A stretch of 64,000 nucleotides of DNA, taken from NCBI GenBank assembly GCA_028280485.1, contig JANQLS010000057.1, positions 1 to 64,000 of the forward strand, given 5' to 3'. The number at the start of each line of letters is the position of its first letter. The stretch's first letter is position 1. The notes beneath the pieces are model-generated. The model worked only from the letters and a program-made list of their open reading frames with translations, ran no database searches and was not told the origin of the DNA. Below, one piece after another: positions 37,201 through 46,419 of this stretch. Source of the DNA: Planctomycetota bacterium (GTDB lineage Bacteria > Planctomycetota > UBA8108 > JACQVS01). The translations under genes were made by a program, and so were the position numbers.

Positions 37201-39100
37201 CAGCTCGACCAACCTCAATCAGTACTCTTACTTCTTAGACACCGCTAAATCCCAAGAACTGAGTTCACGACATCGATTGTCGAATGAACTTTTAGATGGA
37301 ACTTTTGTCTTCAATAACGAAAAAGCCTACTACAACGTAGGTATTCGCTATCGAGGAAGTCCTTGGGGTCGCTCTTCATCCAACTTCAGAATCAGCTTTA
37401 ACGATGATCGCCCCTTCAATCGAGGTCGGCAAGAAATCAACATCTCCAGCCGGGCGGGATCCGGAAAAGAAGCCGCCGCTTACTTTTTAGTAGGACGAGC
37501 TTCGGCTCCTGACAAGCCAGCTCCGACTGCTGATTACCTTTATCATTCTGCGAAATTCAATGGTGGCGGTTTGTCGACCCGAGCGATGATTCAGCCCGTG
37601 GATGCCGATTACCACCGCAAGTGGTACGGAAATGATGGTGATGGTGTTGTCCTCAAAGCCGTCGGTCGTCTTCAATTTGATGACCCAGGAGCAAACTGGA
37701 GTTGGGAGGGAGCTAATTTAGTTTACAGAGATCGTGAAGTCGAAAACTATCGCGGTTATTACCGTCACTCGATTCGTCAAGGTGCCGATGACTGGGAACG
37801 TTTGATGGACCTCGCTGAAATCATCGATCGCACGGAAACCCCAACCGCAGAGTTTGCCCTCAAAGTCGATGACGTTCTCGATGTGGAAGCCTTCCTGCGA
37901 GTGTTCGCCCCTAACATCCTTTTCAACGGCTGGGATCAATACCTCATCGGAAACGGGCACAACGGTTATCTCGCCCTAGACCCCATCGATCAACGTTGGG
38001 AACTGTTACCCTTCGATATGGATAACAGTTTCAGCGGCAATCCCAATGTGAATCCCTTCGGGAGTCGCGATCCCGATATCACCCGCTTGTTGACGACCAC
38101 CTGGGTACGACGACTTTATACGCGTATCCTTTATGAGTATTCTGAAGGGTATTGGTCGCGAGATGGGGCTACTCCATTTCTCAGCTCCCTTCAATCGACA
38201 ACGGGGATCGGGTTTGCCGGTATCTTGAATTATCTCGCTGGCTCAGACAATTCCATCAAGAATCTGACTCGTGCTAGTATCAATGTCGATTTTGAAATCA
38301 CTTCGAACGATGGCGAAGATTTCGAAGTCGACGAAGATACCGTCGAGTTGGAAGGTGAAGCTTCCGCCTTAGTGGATACCTTAACCGTTCAACGAAATGA
38401 TGGGGAAATTGAGCCCCTCAATCCAACTTGGGTCTCCCCTATTCGTTGGCGAGCGAGCCTAGCTCTGTCAAGCCCTCTTAATACTTTCAACATCATCGGT
38501 TACTCGGGCTCGGGAGATATCATCGGTACGGATTCCATTACCGTAGCCACTTCAAATGTTGACCTTCCCCCCGAAATCACGGCCTGGTTTCCGAATGTAG
38601 GACCAGGAGAAGGAGGCACAGAAGTCACCATCTTCGGAAAACGCCTGTTGAGAATTGACAGTGTCGATTTTGGTATCGCATCGACGAGAGAAATTGATTA
38701 CCTTTCGGATGAAGCGATCATCGTCACAAGCCCTCCCGCTCAACCTCCCCTACCCGCCGAAGACAAAGTGGATCTCATTTTCCGAAATGATGGCGCTGAT
38801 GAAATCGCAAGATTGGTGAAGGGATTTCAGTACGAACTGACCGGAACTTTCGTACGCGGCGATGCCAATCGCAATGGTCGGGTCGAGCTTGGCGATGCGA
38901 TCACCGTATTTCTCCACTTGTACCGTGGATTAGAACTTCAGTGTGAGGACGCCGCTGACACCAATGACGATGGAGAGATCGAAATGGTAGATGGAGTTTC
39001 CATCCTCAACTTTATTTACTTGGAAGGTAATGCTCCTCTCGCTCCCTATCCCGGTTCCGGCATCGATCCCAATGATGATGATTTAGCGGAATGTAATTAA
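34280..39100 (+). CDS. Secreted lamin-tail / CotH-kinase-like protein with dockerin-like C-terminus
   Basis: The 1,606-residue chain has an N-terminal hydrophobic segment ending SSTSFALN. Three lamin-tail-like domains follow (about 55-205, NITEIHYNPPGTSENLEFIE; 395-520; 530-660, VINEILYNAAGDRPNEFVE). Next come a galactose-binding-like stretch (about 670-830), a CotH-like region (about 980-1310, GIRYRGSPWGRSSSNFRI, then ELLPFDMDNSFSG), an IPT/TIG domain (about 1428-1515) and the dockerin-like module. CotH family members are secretory-type protein kinases in Bacillus spore coats; here the protein is exported, with an unknown substrate. Several in-frame ATGs (34280, 34301, 34319, 34331, 34334) precede the signal and none has a clear ribosome site. 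A short terminator follows. Confidence 0.85.
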   Translation: MPFVHFKMISGLGMLIFMMVKKYLLNRIRFNEFQALISLLSLFTFVVFSSTSFALNITEIHYNPPGTSENLEFIEISNDSSTPEDLSGYTFSRGLLFTFPKDTILPAHGIIVIASDPAAVEAEFGIENVMGPYLGQLDNGGERITIVNQSGIEMIDLSYSDDGKWPTEPDGTGHTLALLNKHMDPSEPEHWTWSPQIGGTPGAINFQPADDPTFIETVIVEAGVNWRYKKGTEEFSNPIREWMQPDFNDATWTLAPPGYGYGDNDDRTPLNDMQGSYFTVACRLKFNLTAEILNSPGDIFLGIIYDDGFCGAINGTEFSRNNCGDVGETLAFDDNATGSHEANDEEFYQIPKNLLVEGENTIAVIGHNFSLNSSDFSLDPRIVHRRLESSETSSDRPVVFNEIQRDPTEGQSWLELYNRSAFSQDLSLYKIALDPDQEVAFTLPANTTLDSKDFLGLNEATTGLKIGEGPIRLFLFSPDGSLVSAEAFEELEDSPLGELTAEALHPDGGDRVEATPVATFGASNQVPTYPCLVINEILYNAAGDRPNEFVEIHNPCEEAIDLTGFRFTRGVDYDFPDGTTLQGGEYLVIAEDPEWLKSHYDITNVLGPYEGRLSNRGENLRFIDPNGIIVDEVRYFDGGNWAGLADGKGSSLELIDPLQDNDVASAWNSSLESHKAEWHQYSFHVPNYRTTSHSELHIYLLEGGICRIDDVEIRRNGGSNIIPNPGFESTTSPWLLGGTHIDTHRTTADSRSGSACLEIVASGKGDTTVNRIETDTSPRMSTGPYDVSFWAKWVEGTTLITAHGEYSAGPFRTPHSPSTNISGNAMAKTFRMILPDRLGTPGKENSRTQELRDQTGSTNLGPVVSEVEHNPPIPQPGVAVQVSAKVSDFDGVESVLLKFRTNNAQGIFSTSEVFDDGAHGDGQAQDGIYGGTLPGHPRGTRVLYYFEATDTVGNTRRFPPSAPEKVLMVMPDNYSSTNLNQYSYFLDTAKSQELSSRHRLSNELLDGTFVFNNEKAYYNVGIRYRGSPWGRSSSNFRISFNDDRPFNRGRQEINISSRAGSGKEAAAYFLVGRASAPDKPAPTADYLYHSAKFNGGGLSTRAMIQPVDADYHRKWYGNDGDGVVLKAVGRLQFDDPGANWSWEGANLVYRDREVENYRGYYRHSIRQGADDWERLMDLAEIIDRTETPTAEFALKVDDVLDVEAFLRVFAPNILFNGWDQYLIGNGHNGYLALDPIDQRWELLPFDMDNSFSGNPNVNPFGSRDPDITRLLTTTWVRRLYTRILYEYSEGYWSRDGATPFLSSLQSTTGIGFAGILNYLAGSDNSIKNLTRASINVDFEITSNDGEDFEVDEDTVELEGEASALVDTLTVQRNDGEIEPLNPTWVSPIRWRASLALSSPLNTFNIIGYSGSGDIIGTDSITVATSNVDLPPEITAWFPNVGPGEGGTEVTIFGKRLLRIDSVDFGIASTREIDYLSDEAIIVTSPPAQPPLPAEDKVDLIFRNDGADEIARLVKGFQYELTGTFVRGDANRNGRVELGDAITVFLHLYRGLELQCEDAADTNDDGEIEMVDGVSILNFIYLEGNAPLAPYPGSGIDPNDDDLAECN
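38849..39100 (+). other. Dockerin-like C-terminal module of the CotH protein
   Basis: 83 residues starting FVRGDANRNGRVELGDAI, with DTNDDGEIEMVDGV in the second half. This copy ends in GIDPNDDDLAEC and has lost the first cysteine of the CGxDPTED signature. Confidence 0.7.
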
Positions 39101-39115
39101 TTTCTAATGAAGAAC

Positions 39116-39136
39116 AGAAACTAATTAGTTTCTTTT
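39116..39136 (+). terminator. Short terminator after the CotH gene
   Basis: Perfect 9-bp stem palindrome (agaaactaattagtttct) followed by ttt, 16 bases past the stop. The short T tract makes it weaker than the other terminators here. Confidence 0.5.
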
Positions 39137-39137
39137 G

Positions 39138-39396
39138 AATCTAGCTCCTTCGGAGATAGCTTCAACCGTTTCGGCAATTCTTCAAATTGCCTTCACTCCG
39201 CTAAACATAGGCTCTATGAGCCTACGTTCGCGGCCGAGTTGATCCCAACTCGGCTTAGTTCCTGTTGATTCTTGCTCCTACGGAGCCTGATTCAACCGTT
39301 TCAGCAAATCACAGATTTGCTTTCACTCCGCTGAACATAGGCTCTACGAGCCAATGTCCGCGGACGAGTTGATCCCAACTCGGCTTAGCTCCTGTT
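39138..39396. repeat. Two tandem 130-bp units, each with four small hairpins
   Basis: Unit 1 (about 39138-39266) and unit 2 (about 39267-39396) align at a 130-base offset. Each holds ctcc..cggag, a hairpin around caattcttcaaattg or its equivalent, aggctctatgagcct and ccgagttgatcccaactcgg. In the loops and stems changes are partly compensatory (caattc..aaattg against caaatc..atttg). The unit lies between two convergent giant genes. Confidence 0.8.
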
Positions 39397-39413
39397 TAAT
39401 CAACAGGAACTAA

Positions 39414-39686
39414 TTAACGACAACGAATCGAAACGCACTCTCTCAGGTTATCCTCCGTAGGATCAACTCCACAACCGGTTTTACTGTTAGGTGGAGGTAA
39501 GAGTCCACCGCCTAAGAACTGACGTTCGAGCAAGACAATGGCATCTGTTAAGTTGAGCGCACCATTGTCGTCGCAGTCAGCCGCATCTTCACAGTTGATC
39601 TGATTTCCTAAGAAGAGATATTTGAGAATCAAGATAGGATCGCTGATATCTTGCCTGAAATCGCGATTGACATCGCCACGCAGGAA
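39414..39686 (-). other. Dockerin-like C-terminal module of the metalloprotease
   Basis: 90 residues: FLRGDVNRDFRQDISDPI, DCDDNGALNLTDAI, RQFLGG, then CGVDPTEDNLREC. The first loop has Phe in place of Gly, so its calcium site may be weak. Confidence 0.75.
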
Positions 39687-42600
39687 GATCGATCCTACTT
39701 CTGTTTCGGGCTCGGGGATGACCAATTGGATCTCTACGATCTGTTCCAGTTCAACATCGGGGCTGGTGATCAAGATCTCTCCTTCGTGGATACCCGGCTC
39801 TAAACCCGTGTCTTGATAGTTGATAATGATCTGCTGATCTGTCACTCCGTTTAAGGAGCTCAATTCGATCCAATCTGGATGCCCTTCTACGGTGAAGCGT
39901 AAAGGAGCTTGAGTATCAACTGAACTCACTTGAATTCGAGCCGTTCCGTCGGTCTGACCTAATTCCCACGAGATCGAAGGAGGGCTGACAGTTAAGTCGT
40001 TCACTAAGTTAGGAGCTTCGAAAGGTGCTTCGTAAACGGTAACTGGAGGTACGTCTAAGCTCGTTTCTCCCCCTTTTCCATCGGTGGCAGTAACCGTGAT
40101 TTCATGGACTCCTACAGATAAACCGTAGACGATAAGTTCAGCACCAAAACCTAATTCTCCATCGAGATTGGAAACCCAACGGATCTGACTATCGAGTTGG
40201 CCTACATCCTGATCAAAACCAGCAGCCATCAGCGGTAAGGTGTCGAACTTCGACATAGAGACGGCTTGAGTCGGTGATAGCAGCTCTAATTCAGGGGCGA
40301 GATTGGCGACGACGAAACTTCCATCACTCGTATCACTCGCCGAATTCAATCCGTCACTGGCCGTCACTCGGAAACGTCCCTGCTTAGCACTCTTCAAGTC
40401 AACGTGAGCGATATTCACTTCGAAATCACTAAGATGGATAGCAACGACTTCCCACGTGTTACCGTTATCCGCACTGTAATCAACATGGAAGGTTAAGTCA
40501 TCCCCATCGGGATCACTGGCTTCCCACCTTACGGTAATGGAACCGTCTTCAAATGTTTCTCCTCCATTGGGAGTCATCAAAGTCACTTCAGGAGATTGAA
40601 GTCCGGCCGAAATCGAATGCACGACACCATCAGGGCTGAGAACTTCCAAATCTTCCGTACCGGGAGGCAAGGGGACAAGTTCGTGAATCACTAAAATGTG
40701 TTCTTCAGGTAAACCATCAGGAGTGGGACCAGAGTGACCTTCAGAGGGATTGAAGGGATAGCGTCCTAAAATTTTGCCATCGCCCCCTCTTAAAACGATG
40801 GTCCAATCACCAACGATTCGACGAACCACATCACCGGGATCGTCGACGATGACCGCTGGTTGGAAGTCAACCTTATCGTCAAAGATAGTTCCGTTGAGTA
40901 AGATGCGTTTCCCATCTCTTACAGGCCCCCCACCAGCGATTCCTCCCCCACCACCACCGGGAAATTCAGCCTGAACGCGGTCGAGAATGCCTTCGTAAGT
41001 ATAATCGCTGATCCATTGATTATCACAATAGGACATCACGTCAGACCAATCGGGCTCGTAGAGTCTACGGGGGAAAGCAGAATCAAAACCATAAAGAGCG
41101 TTGTTACCCACAGTCGTAGGACTGATTGCAGCATTGGCGTAAGGGTAACTGGCATCACTGTCAGAATGACCACAAGCAGCTGAACCAGGAACAGGGTGCC
41201 CCCGACCAAAAGTATGACCCAGTTCATGCCCGGTATACCAATCACCGTAAGTTCCATCGAAATCCCAACCCCATGATCCAGTCCCTGTGGGTCCAGAAGC
41301 TACAGGAGGATTCGACCAACCCCAACCTCGCATGAATTTACCGACATCGGAAGCTATCGCGTAATAATGAGAGCTGGGATGAACGTTTCCGAATCCTAAG
41401 GTGTAATTGATCATGTCGATCGTTCTAAGAACTGACAGAGTCGAGTTGATCGGCTGGCCATCGTCAGGCACGTTACCGTTTAAGGTCATGTTACGTTGAA
41501 TCACGTTCATAGCATGAATGGGATACGCTCTTCTCAACCACGAAAAGGTTTGTTGGATTTGCCAGGCGTCCGGCCACAGCATCGTGCCATTGGGAATACC
41601 ATTTTCACTGTTACTGTCTGGATACCCAATCCGGTAGAACACTAATCGCATGGTCGGGGTCGATTCGAAAGAAACCGTCGTCGAGATAGAATTATTAGCG
41701 TAGTTAAATTCCTTGGGATAACGACTACGCCATTCTGTAATCGGATTCAATTCACCAGTAATCTCAACGTTTCCACTGCGAAAGCCGGGTGGGATTTCAA
41801 AGAGAAAGGAATCCGTGAGTTCCGCGCGATCTGGATTTTCTCTCACCGTGATGTGTCCCCACCAACCGTGATTGATCAAAGGATTGATTGTGATTTCGTT
41901 ATTACCTCTTCGCAAATGAAGTTGAGCGTAAGTACCATGATTTCCTTCATGAGATCGAGCGTGAAATCGAACGAAAGTTCGCTTCCCGGCGACTAAACGC
42001 ACACTGTTGTTAAGATCTTGAACCGCCTGCGTAACTTCCAGCCGAGTGGGGATGAGATCATTCGGAGGAAGAGGAGGAAGACTAAAATTGGGATCGATCT
42101 GAATCGGGTCGACACAGATAAACTGAGCGCACACTTCAGCGATCAAACTTCCAGGTCCGCGAGGGTCTACCGGATCGATACAAATTTCATCGATCTCTCT
42201 TTTGACTCCACGACCTAATTCTAGGATTACGGGTTTGGCTAAGGGGGCTTTGATTTGAGCGAGTTTTCGGTCGGTCTCCAGTGAAATCTTCCTCGGCCAA
42301 GCTTCGTGGGAAAGAGTCAAAGTCTCAGTCGCCCTCATTTCGATTTGATCGATTTGAATTCCGTGACGAAACAAACCAATAATGACTCGACGAGGCTCCA
42401 GACTTGGGAATTCAGGACTCAGCTCCACTCCCTCTCTACCTTGACGGAATTGGACCTGAGCGAGAGGATTCGAGCTTCCATCCGGAGATTCTCCTATACC
42501 ACAAAAGGTAACCCCAGGGATTCCAGGACCACCACAAGGGCCGGGTTCGATAGGACCGAGTTCGACTTCGAAGAAATGAGCTGGTTCTTGAGGTTCAAAA

Positions 42601-44258
42601 CGAACACCATCATCTCCGGTTGCACCGATGTTATTTATCACGAGCAGGGCATCGATTCCTTGGGTGACTTGAACCTCCCCTAAAGATTTAATCGAGAGTT
42701 GTTCTTCTGTGATCTCTTCATCCGTAATGAGGTAATCCGATGCAAAATGACCAAACTCAATCGCATCAGCTTCCATACCTTCAAACTGAATTCTCAATCC
42801 GTTGATGGCTTGACGAACGAGCTCCCCTCCAGCACCACTCGTTTGGTAACTGGTGATATAGATATCTTTGAGCTTCCATTGGTAGTAGGTCGTACGACCA
42901 CCTTTATCCTGGAAATGACCGACGAGAACTTCATCCCCAATCTCAGGAAGAGTGAATTGTTGATCCGACAACTTCGCCACCACTTCATCGTTTAAGAGCA
43001 ATTCAACGACAGGACGAACACCCGCGATGGGTGAAAACGCATGACATGAAAAATGAGGAACACGAGTATTTAAAACTTCATCGTGAATCGTTAAGCCACC
43101 GATCAGTAGATCTTCTCCACCTCGAAGAAGTATCTCTCTTCCCTTTACTCCTCGAGTGGCAGACGCAATTTTATTGAAGTAAAAAGCAACTTCTTCAGTG
43201 GGTGGAGGATCATTTTCTGAGTGAGGAGTTTCTGATCCACCCAGTGCTTCCAACGACACACAAATCCGATCTTCAGGAGAATCGATTCCCTCGACACTCA
43301 AAACTTGTTTGCGAGAATCGAATTGTAGCTCAGCTCCTCCGATGGGTTTATGAAGAGAACCGAAGGCGAGAAGTGAATTTCCCGGGACGGGTTTCTCAAG
43401 GATTCGCACTACAACATTATCCACTTCAATTTTACTGTCGTGGTCTTGGCTCGTAGCTCCTATGAAACCTAAACGAGCCCATTCCGAATGCAGAAGATCG
43501 ACTGAATCTTGTAGAACTAATTGATAGTCGGGATGGAACGCAGGGTCACCCTTAGTCCTTAAGTAAACCGAGATCTCACCATCATCGATGACGATCCTGG
43601 CGCTGACGCGAACCAAGGAATTACCAACGCTTAATAAATCAGGAATTTGAACTCCCTGATCGATGTTCGTTTTAATCGAGGACTCAGCCCCGGGGCAGAG
43701 ATTGGAGTTCAGTTCGACGTGACAAGTTTTTTCGTTCGTTCCATCACACCAAGTTTCAGGATCGACTTCACCTTGATCTAAAACATCGAAAGCGATCGAA
43801 ACATAATCTTCTCCTAAATTACACGTTCCAAACCTTCCTCCCGCATCACCTAAAAGCTGAAGATCAGAACCGAACTGTAAAACAGCTGAAAGCCCCTCTC
43901 CCGCATCTCTCTGACTGGAATGGCGCATCCAGAAATCGAACACGATGACGGTGTAATGATTTTTTAGGGGAATGCGTTCTCGAAACCAAGCTGCGCCCAA
44001 TACATCGAGATCTCCCTGAACGAGTGAAAGAACTTGAGTATTTCGAGTGTCGAGAGGATTGACGAGTGAAGGATTATGAATCTCCGCTTCCTCCAAGAGG
44101 TTTCCCACAATTTGACCATCCTCAAAGTCTTCTTGGATGATGACATCGGAATAGGCCTGAGTGGAAAGGAAGAGAAGTCCCCCCAAAATGAGGGTGAAGA
44201 TCCACCCTCTCAGACTCGTGGTAGAAGTTTTAAAACTGTGAATGTAGAGATCGTTCAT
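39414..44258 (-). CDS. Secreted metzincin-type metalloprotease with lectin-like, Ig-like and dockerin-like domains
   Basis: The 1,614-residue protein has a signal peptide (GWIFTLILGGLLFLSTQAYS). An L-type-lectin/LamG-like N-terminal domain follows (about 40-290). The zinc-binding motif HELGHTFGRGH is at about 1011-1021, with a Met-turn DVMSYC at about 1073, which together mark a metzincin. Downstream are Ig-like domains (about 1230-1450, LMTPNGGETFEDGSITVRW), a BACON-like domain (about 1460-1510) and the dockerin-like module (1525-1614). The upstream half contains a CARDB-like domain (LIPTRLEVTQAVQDLNN, about 740-850). Its role is presumably extracellular protein degradation. ATG 44258 gives a good signal peptide. 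It is convergent with the CotH gene. Confidence 0.87.
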   Translation of the reverse strand: MNDLYIHSFKTSTTSLRGWIFTLILGGLLFLSTQAYSDVIIQEDFEDGQIVGNLLEEAEIHNPSLVNPLDTRNTQVLSLVQGDLDVLGAAWFRERIPLKNHYTVIVFDFWMRHSSQRDAGEGLSAVLQFGSDLQLLGDAGGRFGTCNLGEDYVSIAFDVLDQGEVDPETWCDGTNEKTCHVELNSNLCPGAESSIKTNIDQGVQIPDLLSVGNSLVRVSARIVIDDGEISVYLRTKGDPAFHPDYQLVLQDSVDLLHSEWARLGFIGATSQDHDSKIEVDNVVVRILEKPVPGNSLLAFGSLHKPIGGAELQFDSRKQVLSVEGIDSPEDRICVSLEALGGSETPHSENDPPPTEEVAFYFNKIASATRGVKGREILLRGGEDLLIGGLTIHDEVLNTRVPHFSCHAFSPIAGVRPVVELLLNDEVVAKLSDQQFTLPEIGDEVLVGHFQDKGGRTTYYQWKLKDIYITSYQTSGAGGELVRQAINGLRIQFEGMEADAIEFGHFASDYLITDEEITEEQLSIKSLGEVQVTQGIDALLVINNIGATGDDGVRFEPQEPAHFFEVELGPIEPGPCGGPGIPGVTFCGIGESPDGSSNPLAQVQFRQGREGVELSPEFPSLEPRRVIIGLFRHGIQIDQIEMRATETLTLSHEAWPRKISLETDRKLAQIKAPLAKPVILELGRGVKREIDEICIDPVDPRGPGSLIAEVCAQFICVDPIQIDPNFSLPPLPPNDLIPTRLEVTQAVQDLNNSVRLVAGKRTFVRFHARSHEGNHGTYAQLHLRRGNNEITINPLINHGWWGHITVRENPDRAELTDSFLFEIPPGFRSGNVEITGELNPITEWRSRYPKEFNYANNSISTTVSFESTPTMRLVFYRIGYPDSNSENGIPNGTMLWPDAWQIQQTFSWLRRAYPIHAMNVIQRNMTLNGNVPDDGQPINSTLSVLRTIDMINYTLGFGNVHPSSHYYAIASDVGKFMRGWGWSNPPVASGPTGTGSWGWDFDGTYGDWYTGHELGHTFGRGHPVPGSAACGHSDSDASYPYANAAISPTTVGNNALYGFDSAFPRRLYEPDWSDVMSYCDNQWISDYTYEGILDRVQAEFPGGGGGGIAGGGPVRDGKRILLNGTIFDDKVDFQPAVIVDDPGDVVRRIVGDWTIVLRGGDGKILGRYPFNPSEGHSGPTPDGLPEEHILVIHELVPLPPGTEDLEVLSPDGVVHSISAGLQSPEVTLMTPNGGETFEDGSITVRWEASDPDGDDLTFHVDYSADNGNTWEVVAIHLSDFEVNIAHVDLKSAKQGRFRVTASDGLNSASDTSDGSFVVANLAPELELLSPTQAVSMSKFDTLPLMAAGFDQDVGQLDSQIRWVSNLDGELGFGAELIVYGLSVGVHEITVTATDGKGGETSLDVPPVTVYEAPFEAPNLVNDLTVSPPSISWELGQTDGTARIQVSSVDTQAPLRFTVEGHPDWIELSSLNGVTDQQIIINYQDTGLEPGIHEGEILITSPDVELEQIVEIQLVIPEPETEVGSIFLRGDVNRDFRQDISDPILILKYLFLGNQINCEDAADCDDNGALNLTDAIVLLERQFLGGGLLPPPNSKTGCGVDPTEDNLRECVSIRCR

Positions 44259-44562
44259 GGCTCTTGCCTCGGTAAAAGTGAGAAATTAAAACGCTCCCAT
44301 AGCGTTTCTCAGCTTTATTGGGGGGAAATCCAGGTGGAGAGGCTCAAATCAAGTCCGCCATAAGACAATTCAAATAAACAACTTAAGAATACCCTCCATT
44401 TTTTGATCCTCCCTAAAATGCTCTATGAGGCAATTCTTTCGATTCCTCTTCAGATTCGAGGAAATGAGCGTTTCTTCTCGTTGACCGAATCCAGATAATG
44501 ATGGAGAGCCTTGAATATTGAACGTTGATAGTTCCTCCCTTCAAATCGAAATGGAGATCCCC
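44259..44562. other. Divergent intergenic region
   Basis: 304 bases between the protease and oxidoreductase starts. No repeat or clear promoter was recognised. Short in-frame ATGs upstream of 44563 lie at its right end and are judged non-initiating. Confidence 0.4.
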
Positions 44563-45816
44563 ATGGAGAGATCGAAGAAGAAAATCGTGATGACGTCCCG
44601 GCGGCGCTTTCTTCAAAACTCATTGTTGAGTGCTTCCGTCCCCCTTCTCACCATCGTGCCTCGCCATGTCTTGGGAGGTCCCAACTACACTCCCCCCAGC
44701 GAAACCTTCGGTGCTTGCCTCATCGGCGTAGGAGGTCGTGGGCCGGGAACTTTCAATGAACTCAGTCGACTTCACAAGTTGTCGATCAAAGAAATCGCAA
44801 AGTGCGATGTGAAATGGAAAGGTAAGATCGATAACAAAACTCGTTATACCGACTACAGAAAAGTACTCGAACGTAAAGATATCGACATCGTCGCCATCGC
44901 CACGCCACCTCATTGGCACGCTCTCATCTCAATTCATGCGATGGAATCAGGGAAAGATGTTCTCTGTGAAAAACCCATGACGCGGTTCATTTCAGAAGGT
45001 CGCGCCGTAGTGGAAGCCGTTAAGCGAACGGGACAAGTCTATCAAATCGGAACTTACGGTCGCTTCCGTCAACAGACCAACGCTGGTTCGCGAGAAATGC
45101 GAAAGATCATCAAAGCAGGTTTGAACAAAGGTTACGAAGTTCGTTTATCTAAAAAAGGCGGATTCAAAACCAAGCAGTGGTCAGGCCCCTTAAACATCAA
45201 ACCGATGGATCCTCCGAAGTGGCTCGATTGGGACCTTTACTGTGGCCCCTCCCCTCTTCGACCTTACCATTACACTCGTCATGGTGGGATGCACCGGGGA
45301 TACTGGGATTACGATGGCGGCGGTCTCGGAGACATGGGACAACATTATTTAGATCCTCTCACCTACCGCATGGGAAAAGATCACACGCATCCGGTGAAGG
45401 TAGAAGCATCGGCTCCACCCGCACACCCCGATGTTGCGGGAACATGGGGTTGGGTGAAGTTTACTTATGCTGACGGCGTAGAGTTGGTCTTAGAAAGCCA
45501 CGAATGGGGAAAACCACTCGGCCTACCCGACAAAAACATTCAACGCAGTCAACTCACTGAAGAACAACAAAAGAAATTCGATTCGATCCCCGATGAAAAA
45601 CCGATGATCGGATTCGGTGAAGCCGTCAAAACACGGCAACAACCGGGAGGAAACGCAGTCGCCGCTCACTATACGTCAAGCTTGATGCACTTAGCGAATG
45701 TAGCCATTCGAACGGGTCGAACGATACAGTTCGATCCCGAGAAAGAAATAGCTATAGGCGATGAAGAAGCCAATCGCATCATCGACCAACCGATGCGAGC
45801 TCCTTGGTATCTTTAA
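44563..45816 (+). CDS. Tat-exported Gfo/Idh/MocA-family oxidoreductase
   Basis: A 417-residue NAD(P)-dependent sugar or polyol dehydrogenase-like protein. A twin-arginine signal is present (SRRRFLQNSLLSASVPLL). The Rossmann motif is LIGVGGRGPGTF, the family lysine motif is DVLCEKPMTR, and the C-terminal domain contains DYDGGGLGDMGQHYLDPL. Planctomycetes carry many such exported oxidoreductases, whose substrates are mostly unknown. ATG 44563 has tggag at 8 bases and keeps the Tat signal near the N-terminus; an ATG 15 codons upstream does not. It heads a plus-strand set with the helical protein, DUF1592 and DUF1552 genes. Confidence 0.88.
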   Translation: MERSKKKIVMTSRRRFLQNSLLSASVPLLTIVPRHVLGGPNYTPPSETFGACLIGVGGRGPGTFNELSRLHKLSIKEIAKCDVKWKGKIDNKTRYTDYRKVLERKDIDIVAIATPPHWHALISIHAMESGKDVLCEKPMTRFISEGRAVVEAVKRTGQVYQIGTYGRFRQQTNAGSREMRKIIKAGLNKGYEVRLSKKGGFKTKQWSGPLNIKPMDPPKWLDWDLYCGPSPLRPYHYTRHGGMHRGYWDYDGGGLGDMGQHYLDPLTYRMGKDHTHPVKVEASAPPAHPDVAGTWGWVKFTYADGVELVLESHEWGKPLGLPDKNIQRSQLTEEQQKKFDSIPDEKPMIGFGEAVKTRQQPGGNAVAAHYTSSLMHLANVAIRTGRTIQFDPEKEIAIGDEEANRIIDQPMRAPWYL

Positions 45817-45860
45817 TTCGTGTTGCCCCCCAATCCTTTCTCAAACTCGAGAATAAAACT

Positions 45861-46409
45861 ATGAAATCTTTAAGTCCCAACGCCGAAACCTGGCTACAAC
45901 GCGTACCGGAACTCGAACAGAACCGATTACGTCCAGGAATGGATCCCGTAAAAGCCGAGGTTCTCTTTAGTGACATCTTGGCTGCCGGGGAAAGCGCCGT
46001 CCTCAGCCTCATCGATAGCCTCAATCCCGTTGATGATGGAAAAGACTGGAAAGCTCGACACCTTTTACACGGCTTAGTAACATTCGCCTCCAAACCTTCC
46101 CAAGCCGAGCAAAGGAAAACATTAGAAGCGATTTATTCCACACAGATCCAAACGGAACGCCCATCCGAAGTCAAAACATTCATTGTTATGCAACTTCAAT
46201 GGATGGCGACAAAAGACTCTTGCTCCGCCTTAGCTGAGCAACTGAGCTCCGTCGACCCTCAGCTGATCGACGCGGCTTCGAGGGCCCTCGTTCAAATTGG
46301 CTCAGCCTCGGTTCAATGTTTGATGGAGCAAAGAGAAAAAGTCGACGTACACGGTAGACTTGCTATCGATCATGCGATGAAACAAATTCAAAAGAAAACA
46401 CGATCTTAA
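45861..46409 (+). CDS. Helical, HEAT-like protein of unknown function
   Basis: A 182-residue protein that reads as a run of paired helices, for example VLSLIDSLNPVDDGKDWKAR then LIDAASRALVQIGSASVQCL, like HEAT or ARM repeats that bind other proteins. There is no signal peptide. ATG 45861 starts the recognisable sequence (MKSLSPNAETWLQR); an in-frame ATG at 45804 would overlap the previous gene. It lies 44 bases after the oxidoreductase and 10 bases before the DUF1592 gene, so it is probably co-transcribed with both. Its function is unknown. Confidence 0.7.
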   Translation: MKSLSPNAETWLQRVPELEQNRLRPGMDPVKAEVLFSDILAAGESAVLSLIDSLNPVDDGKDWKARHLLHGLVTFASKPSQAEQRKTLEAIYSTQIQTERPSEVKTFIVMQLQWMATKDSCSALAEQLSSVDPQLIDAASRALVQIGSASVQCLMEQREKVDVHGRLAIDHAMKQIQKKTRS

Positions 46410-46419
46410 AGGAATCGGA

